Assembly: GCA_963965975.1 (NCBI GenBank)
Contig: OZ014416.1
Span: 3,472,001 to 3,536,000, forward strand
From: Xestospongia bergquistia
Taxonomy: Eukaryota; Porifera; Demospongiae; Haplosclerida; Petrosiidae
Length of the DNA: 64,000 bases
Direction of reading: 5' to 3'
How positions within the stretch are numbered: position 1 is the stretch's first letter; each line of letters starts with the position of its first letter. Both the position numbers and the translations under genes were made by a program. Shown piece by piece: positions 1 through 12,576 of the stretch. The notes beneath the pieces were generated by a model that searched no databases, was not told the DNA's origin, and worked only from the letters and a program-made list of their open reading frames with translations.

Positions 1-72
1 GTCTAAAGGACTTTATGGCACTAACTAAATAAGCAGCTATTAACAGTTTAGTAAGTTCGTTTCCATTAACGC

Positions 73-101
73 TCTAAAGTCTTTAAGTTAAAGACTTTAG
101 A
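73..101. repeat. 29-bp palindrome of the satellite monomer (first copy)
   Basis: TCTAAAGTCTTTAA (73-86) and its perfect reverse complement (88-101) flank a single G. This 14-bp-arm dyad recurs in most monomers. Common variants change the centre (G to T in old copies) or give one arm mismatch (AAGATAAAG). A second, looser dyad, TTTAGACT to AGTCTAAA, lies across the monomer junction. The palindrome could form a cruciform or bind a dimeric protein; neither is shown. Confidence 0.9.
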
Positions 102-539
102 AGGTTTAGACTATTGAGAAAAGGTTATAAAGTAAACTGCTAAGTCTAAAGGACTTTACGGCACTAACTAAATAAACAGCTATTAACAGTTTAGTAAGTT
201 AGTTTGCATTAACGCAATAAAGTCTTTAAGTTAAAGACTTTAGTAGGTATAGACTATTCAGAAGAGTTTATAAAGTAAACTGCTCAGTCTAAAGGACTTT
301 ATGGCACTAACTATTTAAACAGCTATTAACAGTTTAGTAAGTTAGTTTGCATTAACGCTCTAATGTCTTTAAGATAAAGACTTTAGAATGTTTAGTCTAT
401 TGAGAGAAGTTTATAAAGTAAACTGTTCAGTGTAAAGGACTTTATGGCACTAACTAAATAAACAGCTATTAACAGTTTAGTAAGTTAGTTTGCATTAACG
501 CTCTAAAGTCTTTAAGTTAAAGACTTTAGAAGGTTTAGA

Positions 540-2512
540 CTATTAAGAGAAGTTTATTAAGTAAACTGCTTAGTCTAAAGGACTTTATGGCACTAACTAA
601 ATAAACAGCTATTAACAGTTTAGTAAGTTAGTTTGCATTAACGCTCTAAAGTCTTTATGTTAAAGACTTTAGAAGGTTTAGACTATTGAGAGAACTTTAT
701 AAAGTAAACTGCTCACTCTAAAGGACTTTATGGCACTAACTAAGTAAACAGCTATTAACAGTTTAGTAAGTTTGTTTGCATTAACGCTCTAAAGTCTTTA
801 AGATAAAGACTTTAGAAGGTTTAGACTATTGAGAGAAGTTTATAAAGTAAACTGCTCAGTCTAAAGGACTTTATGGCACTAACTAAATAAACAGCTATTA
901 ACAGTTTAGTAAGTTCGTTTGCATTAACGCTCTAAAGTCTTTAAGATAAAGACTTTAAAAGGTTTAGAATATTCAGAGGAGTTTACAAAGTAAACTGCTT
1001 AGTCTAAAGGACACTATGGCACTAACTAAATAAACAGCTATTAACAGTTTAGTAAGTTAGTTTGCATTAACCCTCTAAACTCTTTAAGTTGAAGACTTTA
1101 GAAGGTTTAGAGTATTCAGAGAAGTTTATGAAGTAAACTGCTCAGTCTAAAGGATTTTATGGCACTAACTAAATAAACAGCTATTAACAGTTGAGTAAGT
1201 TAGTTTGCATTAACGCAATAAAGTCTTTAAGTTAAAGACTTTAGAAGGTTTAGACTATTGAGAGAAGTTTGTAAAGTAAAATGCTCAGTCTAAAGGACTT
1301 TATGGCACTAACTAAATTAACAGCTATTAACAGTTTAGTAAGTTAGTTTGTATTAACGCTCTAAAGTCTTTAAGTTCAATACTTTAGAAGATTAAGACTA
1401 TTGAGAGAAGTTTATAAAATAAACTGTTTAGTCTAAAGGACTTTATGGCACTAACTAAGTAAGCAGCTATTAACAGTTTAGTAAGTTAGTTTGCATTAAC
1501 GCTATAAAGTCTTCAAGTTAAAGACTTTAGAAGGTTTAGACTATTAAGAGAAGTTTATTAAGTAAACTGCTTAGTCTAAAGGACTTTATGGCACTAACTA
1601 AATAAACAGCTATTAACAGTTTAGTAAGTTAGTTTGCATTAAAGCTCTAAAGTCTTTATGTTAAAGACTTTAGAAGGTTTAGACTATTGAGAGAAGTTTA
1701 TAAAGTAAACTGCTCACTCTAAAGGACTTTATGGCACTAACTAAGTAAACAGCTATTAACAGTTTAGTAAGTTAGTTTGCATTAACGCTCTAAAGTCTTT
1801 AAGATAAAGACTTTAGAAGGTTTAGACTATTGAGAGAAGTTTATAAAGTAAACTGCTCAGTCTAAAGGACTTTATGGCACTAACTAAATAAACAGCTATT
1901 AACAGTTTAGTAAGTTCGTTGGCATTAACGCTCTAAAGTCTTTAAGATAAAGACTTTAAAAGGTTTAGAATATTCAGAGGAGTTTACAAAGTAAACTGCT
2001 TAGTCTAAAGGACACTATGGCACTAACTAAATAAACAGCTATTAACAGTTTAGTAAGTTAGTTTGCATTAACGCTCTAAACTCTTTAGGTTGAAGACTTT
2101 AGAAGGTTTAGAGTATTCAGAGAAGTTTATGAAGTAAACTGCTCAGTCTAAAGGACTTTATGGCACTAACTAAATAAACAGCTATTAACAGTTGAGTAAG
2201 TTAGTTTGCATTAACGCAATAAAGTCTTTAAGTTAAAGACTTTAGAAGGTTTAGACTATTGAGAGAAGTTTGTAAAGTAAAATGCTCAGTCTAAAGGACT
2301 TTATGGCACTAACTAAATTAACAGCTATTAACAGTTTAGTAAGTTAGTTTGTATTAACGCTCTAAAGTCTTTAAGTTCAATACTTTAGAAGATTAAGACT
2401 ATTGAGAGAAGTTTATAAAATAAACTGTTTAGTCTAAAGGACTTTATGGCACTAACTAAGTAAGCAGCTATTAACAGTTTAGTAAGTTAGTTTGCATTAA
2501 CGCTATAAAGTG
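540..2512. repeat. 7-monomer higher-order repeat, two tandem copies
   Basis: Diagnostic variants recur at a spacing of 1,001 bp, which is 7 x 143. Examples are the TTATTAAGTAAACTGCTTAG junction (before 573 and 1,574), the TTTATGTTAAAG variant (about 650 and 1,650) and GGACACTATGG (about 1,009 and 2,010). The match ends near 2,510, where the second copy diverges. It is a recent unequal-exchange duplication. Confidence 0.85.
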
Positions 2513-4639
2513 TTTATGTTAAAGACTTCAGAAGGTTTAGACTATTGAGAGAAGTTTATAAAGTAAAGTGCTCAGTCTAAAGGACTTTATGGCACTAACT
2601 TAATAAAAAGCTATTAAGAGTTTAGTAAGTTAGTTTGCATTAGTGCTCTAAAGTCTTGAAGTTAAAGACTTTAGAAGGCTTAGACTATTGAGAGAGTTTA
2701 TAAAGTAAACGGCTTAGTCTAAAGGACCTTAAAGCTCTAACTAAATAAACAGCTATTAACAGTTGGGAAAGTTAGTTTGCATTAACGCTCTAAACTCTTT
2801 AAGTTAAAGCCTTTAGAAGGTTTAGACAATTGCGTGAAGTTTAAAAAGTAAACTGCTTAGTCTAAAGGACTTTATGGCACTAATTAAATAAACAGCTATT
2901 AACAGTTTAGTAAGTTTGTTTCCATTAACGCTCTAAAGTCTTTAAGTTAAAGACTTTAGAAGGTTTAGACTATTCAGAGAAGTTTATAAAGTAAACTGCT
3001 TAGTCTAAAGGACTTTATGGCACTAACTAAATAAACAGCTATTAACAGTTTAGTAAGTTAGTTTGCATTAACGCTCTAAAGTCTTTATGTTAAAGACTTT
3101 AGAAGGTTTAGACTATTGAGAGAAGTTTATAAAGTAAACTGCTCAGTCTAAAGGACTTTATGGCACTAACTAAGTAAACAGCTATTAACAGTTTAGTAAG
3201 TTAGTTTGCATTAACGCTCTAAAGTCTTTAAGATAAAGACTTTAGAAGGTTTAGACTATTCACAGAAGTTTATAAAGTAAACTGCTCAGTCTAAAGGACT
3301 TTATGGCACTAACTAAATAAACAGCTATTTACAGTTTAGTAAGTTAGTTTGCATTAACGCTCTAAAGTCTTTAAGTTAAAGACTTTAGAAGGTTTAGACT
3401 ATTCAGAGGAGTTTACAAAGTAAACTGCTTAGTCTAAAGGACTTTATGGCACTAACTAAATAAACAGCTATTAACAGTTTAGTAAGTTAGTTTGCGTTAA
3501 CGCTCTAAACTCTTTAAGTTAAAGACTTTAGATGCTTTAGAGTATTCAGAGAAGTTTAGAAAGTAAACTGCTAAGTCTAAAGGACTTTATGGCACTAACT
3601 AAATAAACAGCTATTAACAGTTTAGTAAGTTAGTTTGCATTATTGCAATAAAGGCTTTAAGTTAAAGAATTTAGTAGGTATAGACTATTGAGAGAAGTTT
3701 ATAAAGTAAACTGCTAAGTCTAAAGGACTTTTTGCTACTAACTACATAAAGAGCTATTAACAGTTAAGTAAGTTAGTTTGCATTAACGCTCTAAAGTCTT
3801 TAAGTTAAAGACTTCAGAAGGTTTAGACTATTCAGAAAAGTTTATAAAGTAAACTGCTCAGTCTAAAGGACTTTATGGCACTAACTAAGTAAACAGCTAT
3901 TAACAGTTTAGTAAGTTAGTTTGCATTAACGCTCTAATGTCTTTAAGATAAAGACTTTAGAATGTTTAGGCTATTGAGAGAGGTTTATAAAGTAAACTGT
4001 TCAGTGTAAAGGACTTTATGGCACTAACTAAATAAACAGCTATTAACAGTTTAGTAAGTTAGTTTGCATTAACGCTCTAAAGTCTTTAAGTTAAAGACTT
4101 TAGAAGGTTTAGACTATTAAGAGAAGTTTATAAAGTAAACTGCTCAGTCTAAAGGACTTTATGGCACTAACTAAATAAACAGCTATTAACAGTTTAGTAA
4201 GTTAGTTTGCATTAACGCTCTAAAGTCTTTAAGTTAAAGACGTTAGAAGGTTTAGACTATTGAGAAAAGTTTATAAAGTAAACTGCTCAGTCTAAAGGAC
4301 TTTATGGCTCTAACTAAATATACAGCTATTAACAGTTTAGTAAGTTAGTTTGCATTAACGCTCTAAAGTCTTTAAGTTAAAGACTTTAGAAGGTTTAGAC
4401 TATTCAGAGAAGTTTATAAAGTAAATTGCTTAGTCTAAGGGACTTTATTGCACTAACTAAATAAACAGCTATTAACAGTTTAGTAAGTTAGTTTGCATTA
4501 ACGCTATAAAGTCTTTAAGTTAAAGACTTTAGAAGGTTTAGACTATTGAGAGAAGTTTATAAAGTAAACTGCTTAGTCTAAAGGACTTTATGGCACTAAT
4601 TAAGTAAACAGCTATTAACAGTTTAGTAAGTTAGTTTGC

Positions 4640-7600
4640 ATTAACGCTCTAAAGTCTTTAAGATAAAGAGTTTAGAAGGTTTAGATTATTGAGAGAAGTT
4701 TATAAAGTAAACTGCTAAGTCTAAAGGACTTTTTGCTACTAACTACGTAAAGAGCTATTAACAGTTTAGTAAGTTAGTTTGCATTAACCCTCTAAAGTCT
4801 TTAAGTTAAAGACTTCAGAAGGTTTAGACTATTCAGAAAAGTTTATAAAGTAAACTGCTCAGTCTAAAGGACTTTATGGCACTAACTAAGTAAACAGCTA
4901 TTAACAGTTTAGTAAGTTAGTTTGCATTAACGCTCTAATGTCTTTAAGATAAAGACTTTAGAATGTTTAGGCTATTGAGACAAGTTTATAAAGTAAACTG
5001 TTCAGTGTAAAGGACTTTACGGCACTAACTAAATAAACAGCTATTAACAGTTTAGTAAGTTAGTTTGCATTAACGCTCTAAAGTCTTTAAGTTAAAGACT
5101 TTAGAAGGTTTAGACTATTCAGAGAAGTTTATAAAGTAAATTGCTTAGTCTAAGGGACTTTATTGCACTAACTAAATAAACAGCTATTAACAGTTTAGTA
5201 AGTTAGTTTGCATTAACGCTATAAAGTCTTTAAGTTAAAGACTTTAGAAGCTTTAGACTATTGAGAGAAGTTTATAAAGTAAACTGCTTAGTCTAAAGGA
5301 CTTTATGGCACTAATTAAGTAAAAGGCTATTAACAGTTTAGTAAGTTAGTTTGCATTAACGCTCTAAAGTCTTTAAGATAAAGACTTTAGAAGGTTTAGA
5401 TTATTGAGAGAAGTTTATAAAGTAAACTGCTTAGTCTAAAGGACTTTATGGCACTAACGAAGTAAACAGCTATTAACAGTTTAGTAAATTAGTTTGCATT
5501 AACGCTCTAAAGTCTTTAAGATAAAGACTTTAGAAAGTTTAGACTATTGATAGAAGTTTATAAAGTAAACTGCTCAGTCTAAAGGACTTTATGGCACTAA
5601 ATAAATAAGCAGGTATTAACAGTTTAGTAAGTTCGTTTCCATTAACGCTCTAAAGTCTTTAAGTTAAAGACTTTAGAAGGTTTAGACTATTGAGAAAAGT
5701 TTATAAAGTAAACTGCTCAGTCTAAAGGACTTTATGGCACTAACTAACTAAACAGCTATTAACAGTTTAGTAAGTTAGTTTGCATTAACGCTCTAATGTC
5801 TTTAAGATAAAGACTTTTGAATGTTTAGGCTATTGAGAGATGTTTATAAAGTAAACTGTTCAGTGTAAAGGACTTTATGGCACTAACTAAATAAACAGCT
5901 ATTAACAGTTTAGTAAATTAGTTTGCATTAACGCTCTAAAGTCTTTAAGTTAAAGACTTTAGAAGATTTAGACTGTTAAGAGAAGTTTATAAAGTAAACT
6001 GCTCAGTCTAAAGGACTTTATGGCACTAACTAAATAAACAGCTATTAACAGTTTAGTAAGTTAGTTTGCATTAACGCTCTAAAGTCTTTAAGTTAAAGAC
6101 GTTAGAAGGTTTAGACTATTGAGAAAAGTTTATAAAGTAAACTGCTCAGTCTAAAGGACTTTATGGCACTAACTAAATAAACAGCTATTAACAGTTTAGT
6201 AAGTTAGTTTGCATTAACGCTCTAAAGTCTTTAAGTTAAAGACTTTAGAAGGTTTAGACTATTCAGAGAAGTTTATAAAGTAAATTGCTTAGTCTAAGGG
6301 ACTTTGTTGCACTAAATAAATAAACATCTATTAACAGTTTAGTAAGTTAGTTTGCATTAACGCTATAAAGTCTTTAAGTTAAAGACTTTAGAAGGTTTAG
6401 ACTATTGAGAAAAGTTTATAAAGTAAACTGCTCAGTCTAAAGGACTTTATGGCACTAACTAAAAAAACAGCTATTAACAGTTTAGTAAGTTAGTTTGCAT
6501 TAAACCAATAAGGTCTTTAAGTTAAAGACTTTAGTAGGTATAGACTATTGAGAGAAGTTTATAAAGTAAACTGCTCAGTCTAAAGGACTTTTTGCTACGA
6601 ACTAAATAAACAGCTATAAACAGTTTAGTAAGTTAGTTTGCATTAATGCTCTAAAGTCTTTAAGTTAAAGACTTTAGAAGGTTTAGACTATTGACAGAAG
6701 TTTATAAAGTAAACTGCTTAGTCTAAAGGACTTTATGGCACTAACTAAATAAACAGCTATTAACAGTTTAGTAAGTTTGTTTGCATTAACGCTCTAAAGT
6801 CTTCAAGTTAAAGACTTTAGAAGGTTTAGACTAATCAGAGAAGTTTATAAAGTAAACTGCTCAGTCTAAAGGAATTTATGGCACTAACTAAATAAACAGC
6901 TATTAACAGTTTAGTAAGTTAGTTTGCATTAACACTCTAAAGTCTTTAAGTTAAAGGCTTTAGAAGGTTTATACTATTGAGAGAAGTTTATAAAGTAAAC
7001 TGCTCAGTCTAAAGGACTTTATGGCACTAACTAAGTAAACAGCTATTAACAGTTTAGTAAGTTAGTTTGCATTAACGCTCTAATGTCTTTAAGATAAAGA
7101 CTTTAGAAATTTTAGGCTATTGAGTTAAGTTTGTAAAGTAAACTGTTCAGTCTAAAGGACTTTATGGCACTAACTAAATAAACAGCTGTTAAAAGTTTAG
7201 TAAGTTAGTTGGCATTAACGCTCTAAAGTTTAAGTTAAAGACTTTAGAAGGTTTAGACTATTAAGAGAAGTTTAAAAAGTAAACTGCTCAGTCTAAAGGA
7301 CTTTATGGCACTAACTAAATAAACAGCTATTAACAGTTTAGTAAGGTAGTTTGCATTAACGCTCTAAAGTCTTTAAGTTAAAGATTTTAGAAGGTTTAGA
7401 CTATTGAGAGAAGATTGTAAACTAAACTGCAAAGTATAAAGGACTTTATGGCACTAACTAAATAAACAGCTATTAACAGTTTAGTAAGTTAGTTTGCATT
7501 AACGCTCTAAAGTCTTTAAGATAAAGAGTTTAGAAGGTTTAGATTATTGAGAGAAGTTTATAAAGTAAACTGCTAAGTCTAAAGGACTTTTTGCTACTAA

Positions 7601-10345
7601 CTACGTAAAGAGCTATTAACAGTTTAGTAAGTTAGTTTGCATTAACCCTCTAAAGTCTTTAAGTTAAAGACTTCAGAAGGTTTAGACTATTCAGAAAAGT
7701 TTATAAAGTAAACTGCTCAGTCTAAAGGACTTTATGGCACTAACTAAGTAAACAGCTATTAACAGTTTAGTAAGTTAGTTTGCATTAACGCTCTAATGTC
7801 TTTAAGATAAAGACTTTAGAATGTTTAGGCTATTGAGACAAGTTTATAAAGTAAACTGTTCAGTGTAAAGGACTTTACGGCACTAACTAAATAAACAGCT
7901 ATTAACAGTTTAGTAAGTTAGTTTGCATTAACGCTCTAAAGTCTTTAAGTTAAAGACTTTAGAAGGTTTAGACTATTCAGAGAAGTTTATAAAGTAAATT
8001 GCTTAGTCTAAGGGACTTTATTGCACTAACTAAATAAACAGCTATTAACAGTTTAGTAAGTTAGTTTGCATTAACGCTATAAAGTCTTTAAGTTAAAGAC
8101 TTTAGAAGCTTTAGACTATTGAGAGAAGTTTATAAAGTAAACTGCTTAGTCTAAAGGACTTTATGGCACTAATTAAGTAAAAGGCTATTAACAGTTTAGT
8201 AAGTTAGTTTGCATTAACGCTCTAAAGTCTTTAAGATAAAGACTTTAGAAGGTTTAGATTATTGAGAGAAGTTTATAAAGTAAACTGCTTAGTCTAAAGG
8301 ACTTTATGGCACTAACGAAGTAAACAGCTATTAACAGTTTAGTAAATTAGTTTGCATTAACGCTCTAAAGTCTTTAAGATAAAGACTTTAGAAAGTTTAG
8401 ACTATTGATAGAAGTTTATAAAGTAAACTGCTCAGTCTAAAGGACTTTATGGCACTAAATAAATAAGCAGGTATTAACAGTTTAGTAAGTTCGTTTCCAT
8501 TAACGCTCTAAAGTCTTTAAGTTAAAGACTTTAGAAGGTTTAGACTATTGAGAAAAGTTTATAAAGTAAACTGCTCAGTCTAAAGGACTTTATGGCACTA
8601 ACTAACTAAACAGCTATTAACAGTTTAGTAAGTTAGTTTGCATTAACGCTCTAATGTCTTTAAGATAAAGACTTTTGAATGTTTAGGCTATTGAGAGATG
8701 TTTATAAAGTAAACTGTTCAGTGTAAAGGACTTTATGGCACTAACTAAATAAACAGCTATTAACAGTTTAGTAAATTAGTTTGCATTAACGCTCTAAAGT
8801 CTTTAAGTTAAAGACTTTAGAAGATTTAGACTATTAAGAGAAGTTTATAAAGTAAACTGCTCAGTCTAAAGGACTTTATGGCACTAACTAAATAAACAGC
8901 TATTAACAGTTTAGTAAGTTAGTTTGCATTAACGCTCTAAAGTCTTTAAGTTAAAGACGTTAGAAGGTTTAGACTATTGAGAAAAGTTTATAAAGTAAAC
9001 TGCTCAGTCTAAAGGACTTTATGGCACTAACTAAATAAACAGCTATTAACAGTTTAGTAAGTTAGTTTGCATTAACGCTCTAAAGTCTTTAAGTTAAAGA
9101 CTTTAGAAGGTTTAGACTATTCAGAGAAGTTTATAAAGTAAATTGCTTAGTCTAAGGGACTTTGTTGCACTAAATAAATAAACATCTATTAACAGTTTAG
9201 TAAGTTAGTTTGCATTAACGCTATAAAGTCTTTAAGTTAAAGACTTTAGAAGGTTTAGACTATTGAGAAAAGTTTATAAAGTAAACTGCTCAGTCTAAAG
9301 GACTTTATGGCACTAACTAAAAAAACAGCTATTAACAGTTTAGTAAGTTAGTTTGCATTAAACCAATAAGGTCTTTAAGTTAAAGACTTTAGTAGGTATA
9401 GACTATTGAGAGAAGTTTATAAAGTAAACTGCTCAGTCTAAAGGACTTTTTGCTACGAACTAAATAAACAGCTATAAACAGTTTAGTAAGTTAGTTTGCA
9501 TTAATGCTCTAAAGTCTTTAAGTTAAAGACTTTAGAAGGTTTAGACTATTGACAGAAGTTTATAAAGTAAACTGCTTAGTCTAAAGGACTTTATGGCACT
9601 AACTAAATAAACAGCTATTAACAGTTTAGTAAGTTTGTTTGCATTAACGCTCTAAAGTCTTCAAGTTAAAGACTTTAGAAGGTTTAGACTAATCAGAGAA
9701 GTTTATAAAGTAAACTGCTCAGTCTAAAGGAATTTATGGCACTAACTAAATAAACAGCTATTAACAGTTTAGTAAGTTAGTTTGCATTAACACTCTAAAG
9801 TCTTTAAGTTAAAGGCTTTAGAAGGTTTATACTATTGAGAGAAGTTTATAAAGTAAACTGCTCAGTCTAAAGGACTTTATGGCACTAACTAAGTAAACAG
9901 CTATTAACAGTTTAGTAAGTTAGTTTGCATTAACGCTCTAATGTCTTTAAGATAAAGACTTTAGAAATTTTAGGCTATTGAGTTAAGTTTGTAAAGTAAA
10001 CTGTTCAGTCTAAAGGACTTTATGGCACTAACTAAATAAACAGCTGTTAAAAGTTTAGTAAGTTAGTTGGCATTAACGCTCTAAAGTCTTTAAGTTAAAG
10101 ACTTTAGAAGGTTTAGACTATTAAGAGAAGTTTAAAAAGTAAACTGCTCAGTCTAAAGGACTTTATGGCACTAACTAAATAAACAGCTATTAACAGTTTA
10201 GTAAGGTAGTTTGCATTAACGCTCTAAAGTCTTTAAGTTAAAGATTTTAGAAGGTTTAGACTATTGAGAGAAGATTGTAAACTAAACTGCAAAGTATAAA
10301 GGACTTTATGGCACTAACTAAATAAACAGCTATTAACAGTTTAGT
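4640..10345. repeat. 20-monomer higher-order repeat, two adjacent copies
   Basis: The rare variant CTAAAGGACTTTTTGCTACT followed by AACTACGTAAAGAGC occurs at 4,721 and 7,579. That offset is 2,858 bp, which is 20 x 143 minus a 2-bp deletion near 7,227. Other rare variants keep the same offset (for example AAAAGGCTATTAAC at about 5,321 and 8,179). Long stretches are identical between copies, so the duplication is young. Confidence 0.88.
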
Positions 10346-11960
10346 AAGTTAGTTAGCATTAACGCTCTAAAGTCTTTAAGTTAAAGACTTTAGAAGGTTT
10401 AGACTATTGTGAAAAGTTTATCAAGTAAACTCCTCAGTCTAAAGGACTTTATGGGACTAACTAAATAAACAGCTATTAACAGTTTAGTAAGTTAGTTTGC
10501 ATTAACGCAATAAGGTCTTTAAGTTAAAGACTTTAGTAAGTATAGACTATTGAGAGAAGTTTATAAAGTTAACTGCTCAGTCTAAAGGACTTTTTGCTAC
10601 TAACTAAATAAACAACTATAAACAGTTTAGTAAGTTAGTTTGCATTAACGCTCTAAAGTCCTTAAGTTAAAGACTTTAGAAGGTTTAGACTATTGAGAGA
10701 AGTTTATAAAGTAAACTGCTCAGTCAAAAGGAATTATGGCACTAACTAAGTAAACAGCTATTAACAGTTTAGTAAGTTAGTTTGCATTAAGGCTCTAAAG
10801 TCTATAAGATAAAGACTTTAGAAGGTTTAGACTATTGAGAGAAGTTTATAAAGTAAACTGCTCAGTCTAAAGGACTTTATGGCACTAACTAAATAAACAG
10901 CTGTTAACAGTTTAGTAAGTTAGTTTGCATTAACGAAATAAAGTCTTTAAGATAAAGACTTTAGTAGGTATAGACTATTCAGAGAAGTTTATAAAGTAAA
11001 CTGCTCTATCTAAAGGACTTTTTGCTACTAACTAAGTAAAGAGCTATTAACAGTTTAGTAAGTTTGTTTGCATTATCGCTCTAAAGTCTTTAAGTTAAAG
11101 ACTTTAGAAGTTTAGACTATTGACAGAAGTTTATAAAGTAAACTGCTTAATCTAAATGACTTTATGGCACTAACTAAATAAACAGCTATTAACAGTTTAG
11201 TAAGTTTGTTTGCATTAACGCTCTAAAGTCTTTAAGTTAAAGACTTTAGAAGGTTTAGACTATTCAGAGAAGTTTATAAAGTAAATTGCTTAGTCTAAAG
11301 GACTTTATTGCACTAACTAAATAAACAGCTATTAACAGTTTAGTAAGTTAGTTTGCATTAACGCTCTAAAGTCTTTATGCTAAAGACTTTAGAAGGTTTA
11401 GACTATTGAGAAAAGTTTATAAAGTAAACTGCTCAGTCTAAAGGTCTTTATGGCACTAACTAAATAAACAGCTATTAACAGTTTAGTTAGTTTGCATTAA
11501 CGCAATAAGGTCTTTAAGTTAAAGACTTTAGTAGGTATAGACTATTGAGAGAAGTTTATAAAGTAAACTGCTCAGTCTAAAGGACTTTTTGCTACGAACT
11601 AAATAAACAGCTATAAACAGTTTAGTAAGTTAGTTTGCATTAACGCTCTAAAGTCATTAAGTTAAAGACTTTAGAAGGTTTAGACTATTGACAGAAGTTT
11701 ATAAAGTAAACTGCTTAGTCTAAAGGACTTTATGGCACTAACTAAATAAACAGCTATTAGCAGTTTAGTAAGTTTGTTTGCATTAACGCTCTAAAGTCTT
11801 TAAGTTAAAGACTTTAGAAGGTTTAGACTATTGAGAGAAGTTTATAAAGTAAACTGCTAAGTCTAAAGGACTTTATGGCTCTAACTAAATAAACAGCCAT
11901 TAACAGTTTAGTAAGTTAGTTTGCATTAACGCTCTAAAGTCTTTAAGTTAAAGACTTTAG
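10346..11960. repeat. Second higher-order block, copy 1
   Basis: This block has an ordered set of rare variants: TTAGCATTAACG, AACAACTATAAACAG, GGAATTATGGC, CAGCTGTTAACAG, CTCTATCTAAAGG, TTTATGCTAAAG, a 6-bp deletion giving TTTAGTTAGTTTGC, AAAGTCATTAAG and CAGCCATTAAC. Most of the order recurs twice more at about 16.6-18.1 and 18.5-20.0 kb. Confidence 0.75.
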
Positions 11961-12576
11961 AAGGTTTAGACTATTGAGAGAAGTTTATAAAGTAAACTGC
12001 TTAGTCTAAAGGACTTTATGGCACTAATTAAGTAAACAGCTATTAACAGTTTAGTAAGTTAGTTTGCATTAACGCTCTAAAGTCTTTAAGATAAAGAGTT
12101 TAGAAGGTTTAGATTATTGAGAGAAGTTTATAAAGTAAACTGCTTAGTCTAAAGGACTTTATGGCACTAACGAAGTAAACAGCTATTAACAGTTTAGTAG
12201 TTAGTTTGCATTAACGCTCTAAAGTCTTTAAGATAAAGACTTTAGAAAGTTTAGACTATTGATAGAAGTTTATAAAGTAAACTGCTAAGTCTAAAGGACT
12301 TTATGGCACTAACTAAATAAGCAGCTATTAACAGTTTAGTAAGTTCGTTTCCATTAACGCTCTAAAGTCTTTAAGTTAAAGACTTTAGAAGGTTTAGACT
12401 ATCGAGAAAAGTTTATAAAGTGAACTGCTCAGTCTAAAGGACTTTATGGCACTAACTAAATAAACAGCTATTAACAGTTTAGTAAGTTAGTTTGCATTAA
12501 CGCAATAATGTCTTTAAGTTAAAGACTTTAGTAGGTATAGACTATTGAGAGAAGTTTATAAAGTAAACTGCTAAGT

